DNA from: DATCVR01 sp036566745
GTDB lineage: Bacteria; Actinomycetota; Actinomycetes; Jiangellales; Jiangellaceae
Direction of reading: 5' to 3'
Assembly (NCBI GenBank): GCA_036566745.1
Contig: DATCVR010000254.1
Coordinates: 1-12,173 of the forward strand
DNA: 12,173 bases
The position numbers and the translations under genes are program-made. This document shows, piece by piece, positions 11,643 through 12,173 of the stretch (positions are counted from its first letter, which is position 1; each line of letters begins with the position of its first letter). The notes under the pieces were generated by a model that was not told the DNA's origin, ran no database searches, and saw only the letters and a list, made by a program, of their open reading frames with translations.

Positions 11643-12173
11643 GTGACCGCCAACGTCACCGTCGGCATGCTCTATCCCGGCTTCTCGGCCGAAGACGACT
11701 ACCCGCGCATGGAACGACTGCTCGGCGGCGAGGTCTCGCTGCCGGTCGTCCACACCTCGATGGACGAGGACGCCCACCGGGTCGATGCCCTGCTCGACCT
11801 CGGCGGGCCCCGGCGCCTGGCCGAGGGTGCCGAGGCGTTGCGCCCCTACGCACCCGACTCCGTCATGTGGGCCTGCACGAGCGGCAGCTTCGTCTTCGGC
11901 TGGGAGGGTGCCCACGCCCAGGTCGAGGGCGTCCAGGAGATCCTCGGCGTGCCGGTGTCGAGCACGTCGCTGGCCTTCGTCCGGGCGGTACACGAACTCG
12001 GGATCAACACGGTCGCGATCGCGGCGACGTACCCGCACGCCGTGGCCCGCCGCTTCGTCGAGTTCCTCGGCGCGGCCGGGATCGAGGTCGCGGGGATGTC
12101 GAGCCAGGGCATCGTCACCGCCGCCGAGGTCGGGACGCTCGGTCGCGACCGCGTTCTCGAGCTGGCCACGTCC
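11643..12173 (+). CDS. second Asp/Glu racemase / maleate isomerase-like protein (3' end outside window)
   Basis: An open frame of 177 codons from a GTG with AAAGGA five bases upstream, running off the right edge. It begins VTANVTVGMLYPGFSAEDDY, a first strand typical of this superfamily (V-G-x-L/x-Y/x-P), and carries VMWACTSGSFVFG (74-86) with the first catalytic cysteine at 78, then VSSTSLAFVRAVHELG (105-120) and INTVAIAATYPHAVARRFVEFLGAAGIEV (121-149). The A-C-T-S-G-S-F motif is shared exactly with the upstream gene, but the rest differs greatly, so these are distinct paralogues and not a recent copy. The second cysteine would lie beyond the window. Tandem position suggests one operon; the pair may act on successive substrates or as a hetero-oligomer. 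Confidence 0.88.
   Translation, partial: MTANVTVGMLYPGFSAEDDYPRMERLLGGEVSLPVVHTSMDEDAHRVDALLDLGGPRRLAEGAEALRPYAPDSVMWACTSGSFVFGWEGAHAQVEGVQEILGVPVSSTSLAFVRAVHELGINTVAIAATYPHAVARRFVEFLGAAGIEVAGMSSQGIVTAAEVGTLGRDRVLELATS

Overview
The window is GC-rich, with strong G/C preference at third codon positions, frequent GTG starts, 4-base ATGA/GTGA gene overlaps and several apparently leaderless promoters. Together with a purD-folP-folB-folK-DUF3180 order this points to an actinobacterial chromosome, probably of the Nocardioides/Aeromicrobium kind. That placement is inferred from gene content and not proven.

Layout. (1) 1-140: the 5' end of an IS5-type insertion sequence, its transposase running off the left edge. 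(2) 144-1895, minus: a two-gene membrane operon, an actinobacterial two-TM exported-domain protein and a multipass protein resembling a CPBP (Abi) protease with lost catalytic residues. (3) 1896-1979: a divergent control region with two copies of a 16-bp palindrome (TAGYAC-N4-GTGCTA), one over each presumed -10. (4) 1980-3004, plus: a TetR regulator and a short SAM methyltransferase overlapping by 4 bases. (5) 3108-3779, plus: an RraA-family protein, probably a metal-dependent aldolase or decarboxylase. (6) 3857-4642, minus: an MptpB-like tyrosine phosphatase, divergent from (7) 4702-8349, plus: purD, folP, folB, folK and a DUF3180 membrane protein, joining purine synthesis to folate synthesis. 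(8) 8362-8616, minus: a small conserved-looking hypothetical protein. (9) 8845-12173: a catabolic-looking locus in which an amidase and a DUF3830 protein are read leftward, while two Asp/Glu-racemase/maleate-isomerase-like genes, the second cut by the window end, are read rightward. One palindrome (ATTGT-CA-ACAAT) sits on both divergent promoters.

How the parts work together. In the folate block, PurD makes the glycinamide ribonucleotide that is next formylated by a folate cofactor, and FolP, FolB and FolK make the pterin part of that cofactor. The amidase/DUF3830/racemase locus looks like a small inducible pathway for an amide- or imide-containing, possibly dicarboxylic, compound; its substrate cannot be read from the sequence. 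The TetR block looks self-contained, with the regulator probably controlling both its own operon and the divergent membrane pair.

The most interesting items are the paired TetR operators with their membrane/methyltransferase divergon, the shared operator of the amidase/racemase locus, the CPBP-like protein without its catalytic dyad, and the repeated leaderless -10 arrangement. No CRISPR array, tRNA or rRNA was seen.
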